From: Ignavibacteriales bacterium
GTDB taxonomy: Bacteria; Bacteroidota; Ignavibacteria; Ignavibacteriales; Melioribacteraceae
Length of the DNA stretch: 64,000 nt
NCBI GenBank assembly: GCA_020635275.1
Contig: JACKAA010000001.1
Coordinates: 186,001 to 250,000, forward strand
Reading direction: 5' to 3'
Notes under the pieces: model-generated
Databases searched by the model: none
The model's input: the letters and a program-made list of their open reading frames with translations, nothing else
What the model was told of the DNA's origin: nothing
Position numbers and translations under genes: made by a program
In this document: piece after piece, positions 63,721-64,000 of the stretch
How positions within the stretch are numbered: the stretch's first letter is position 1
Layout of the letters: each line of letters opens with the position of its first letter

Positions 63721-64000
63721 TATACTAACCAAGTATATATTAAACCGCCAATAAAAAAAGAAATTGTTGCCGCTAAACTTCCAAATTGAAGCATAGAAAG
63801 ACCTGTTATTGAATGGCCAGACGTACAGCCTTTTGCATATCTGCTTCCAAAACCGACGAAAAATCCGCCGACAAAAAGTATTATAACACCTTTGACCGAA
63901 TAAAAGTTATCGGGTAAAAAATAAGAATTTCCATCTCCCAAGAGAAAAACCGCAAAAAAACTTCCCAAAATAATTCCAATAATAAAATAGAGTTTCCATG
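63720..64000 (-). CDS. YeeE/YedE-type sulfur transport protein, first half (5'-truncated by window edge)
   Basis: The frame is open through the right edge (KLYFIIGIILGSFFAVF precedes the first internal start), so the N-terminus is missing. It has membrane helices and the motif FVGFGSRYAKGCTSGHSITGLSML, the counterpart of the CPGP block in the partner gene. Together with the gene downstream it forms a two-gene transport unit, probably for thiosulfate or a similar sulfur anion. Confidence 0.85.
   Translation of the reverse strand, partial: WKLYFIIGIILGSFFAVFLLGDGNSYFLPDNFYSVKGVIILFVGGFFVGFGSRYAKGCTSGHSITGLSMLQFGSLAATISFFIGGLIYTWLV

Overview
The window is AT-rich and gene-dense and looks chromosomal. 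Several secreted proteins end in a type IX secretion (T9SS) type A sorting domain with the NYPNPFNP signature. PorV-like barrel, TonB-receptor, CcmCDEF and multiheme c-type cytochrome genes are also present. Together these point to a free-living member of the Ignavibacteria or a close relative in the Bacteroidota/Chlorobi group. This placement is inferred from protein style, not from a marker gene. I see no phage, transposase, CRISPR array or rRNA.

Layout. (1) 1-7.4 kb: a truncated sensor kinase with a periplasmic c-type haem motif is divergent from two tandem paralogous modules. Each module is a stand-alone receiver domain followed by a nine-haem, T9SS-sorted cytochrome. Each has a sigma-54-type promoter and a matching pair of palindromic upstream operators. 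(2) 7.4-12.4 kb: cytochrome c maturation genes ccmC-ccmD-ccmE-ccmF and small membrane or lipoprotein genes. (3) 12.6-14.5 kb: a TerC-family protein, a STAS-like protein with a Cys4 motif, and a decayed cheW-like remnant. (4) 14.7-24.6 kb: a DUF2202 lipoprotein and three small secreted Asp/Gly-rich (DxDGDG) proteins. The same stretch holds an outer-membrane barrel, a multiheme cytochrome plus cytochrome-porin operon, and a kinase/NtrC-type sigma-54 activator pair. Two copies of a near-identical palindrome (TCGACTTRTYGGTCGA) lie upstream of the small secreted protein and DUF2202 genes and are good candidate sites for that activator. (5) 24.8-30.8 kb: signalling genes (hybrid PAS kinase, HisKA_2-type kinase, RsbW-like ATPase), a Sel1-repeat protein and tRNA-Ser. 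(6) 31-37 kb: a GH13 lipoprotein and two paralogous SGNH-hydrolase/TPR proteins around a small DUF5989 gene. (7) 37-46.5 kb: an export cluster with a T9SS-sorted protein carrying four CBM-like repeats, a PorV-like barrel, a 1207-residue secreted protein with Ca-loop-like repeats, and a TonB-dependent receptor. (8) 46.6-53 kb: a parvulin lipoprotein, two NarL-type regulators (one degenerate) and a propeller sensor kinase. (9) 53-64 kb: RNase HIII, phosphofructokinase, tRNA-Asp, a TPR protein, a glycogen-binding-domain protein, a multi-PAS kinase, a DUF255/thioredoxin-like protein, and a YeeE/YedE transporter pair running off the right edge.

How they may work together: the most coherent theme is extracellular or periplasmic electron transfer. 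CcmCDEF would load haem on the cytochromes. The nonahaem proteins would be displayed on the cell surface by T9SS. The multiheme/cytochrome-porin operon would cross the outer membrane. Haem-sensing and NtrC-type systems would set expression through sigma-54. The promoter and operator assignments are sequence-pattern inferences. The function of each cytochrome is unknown.
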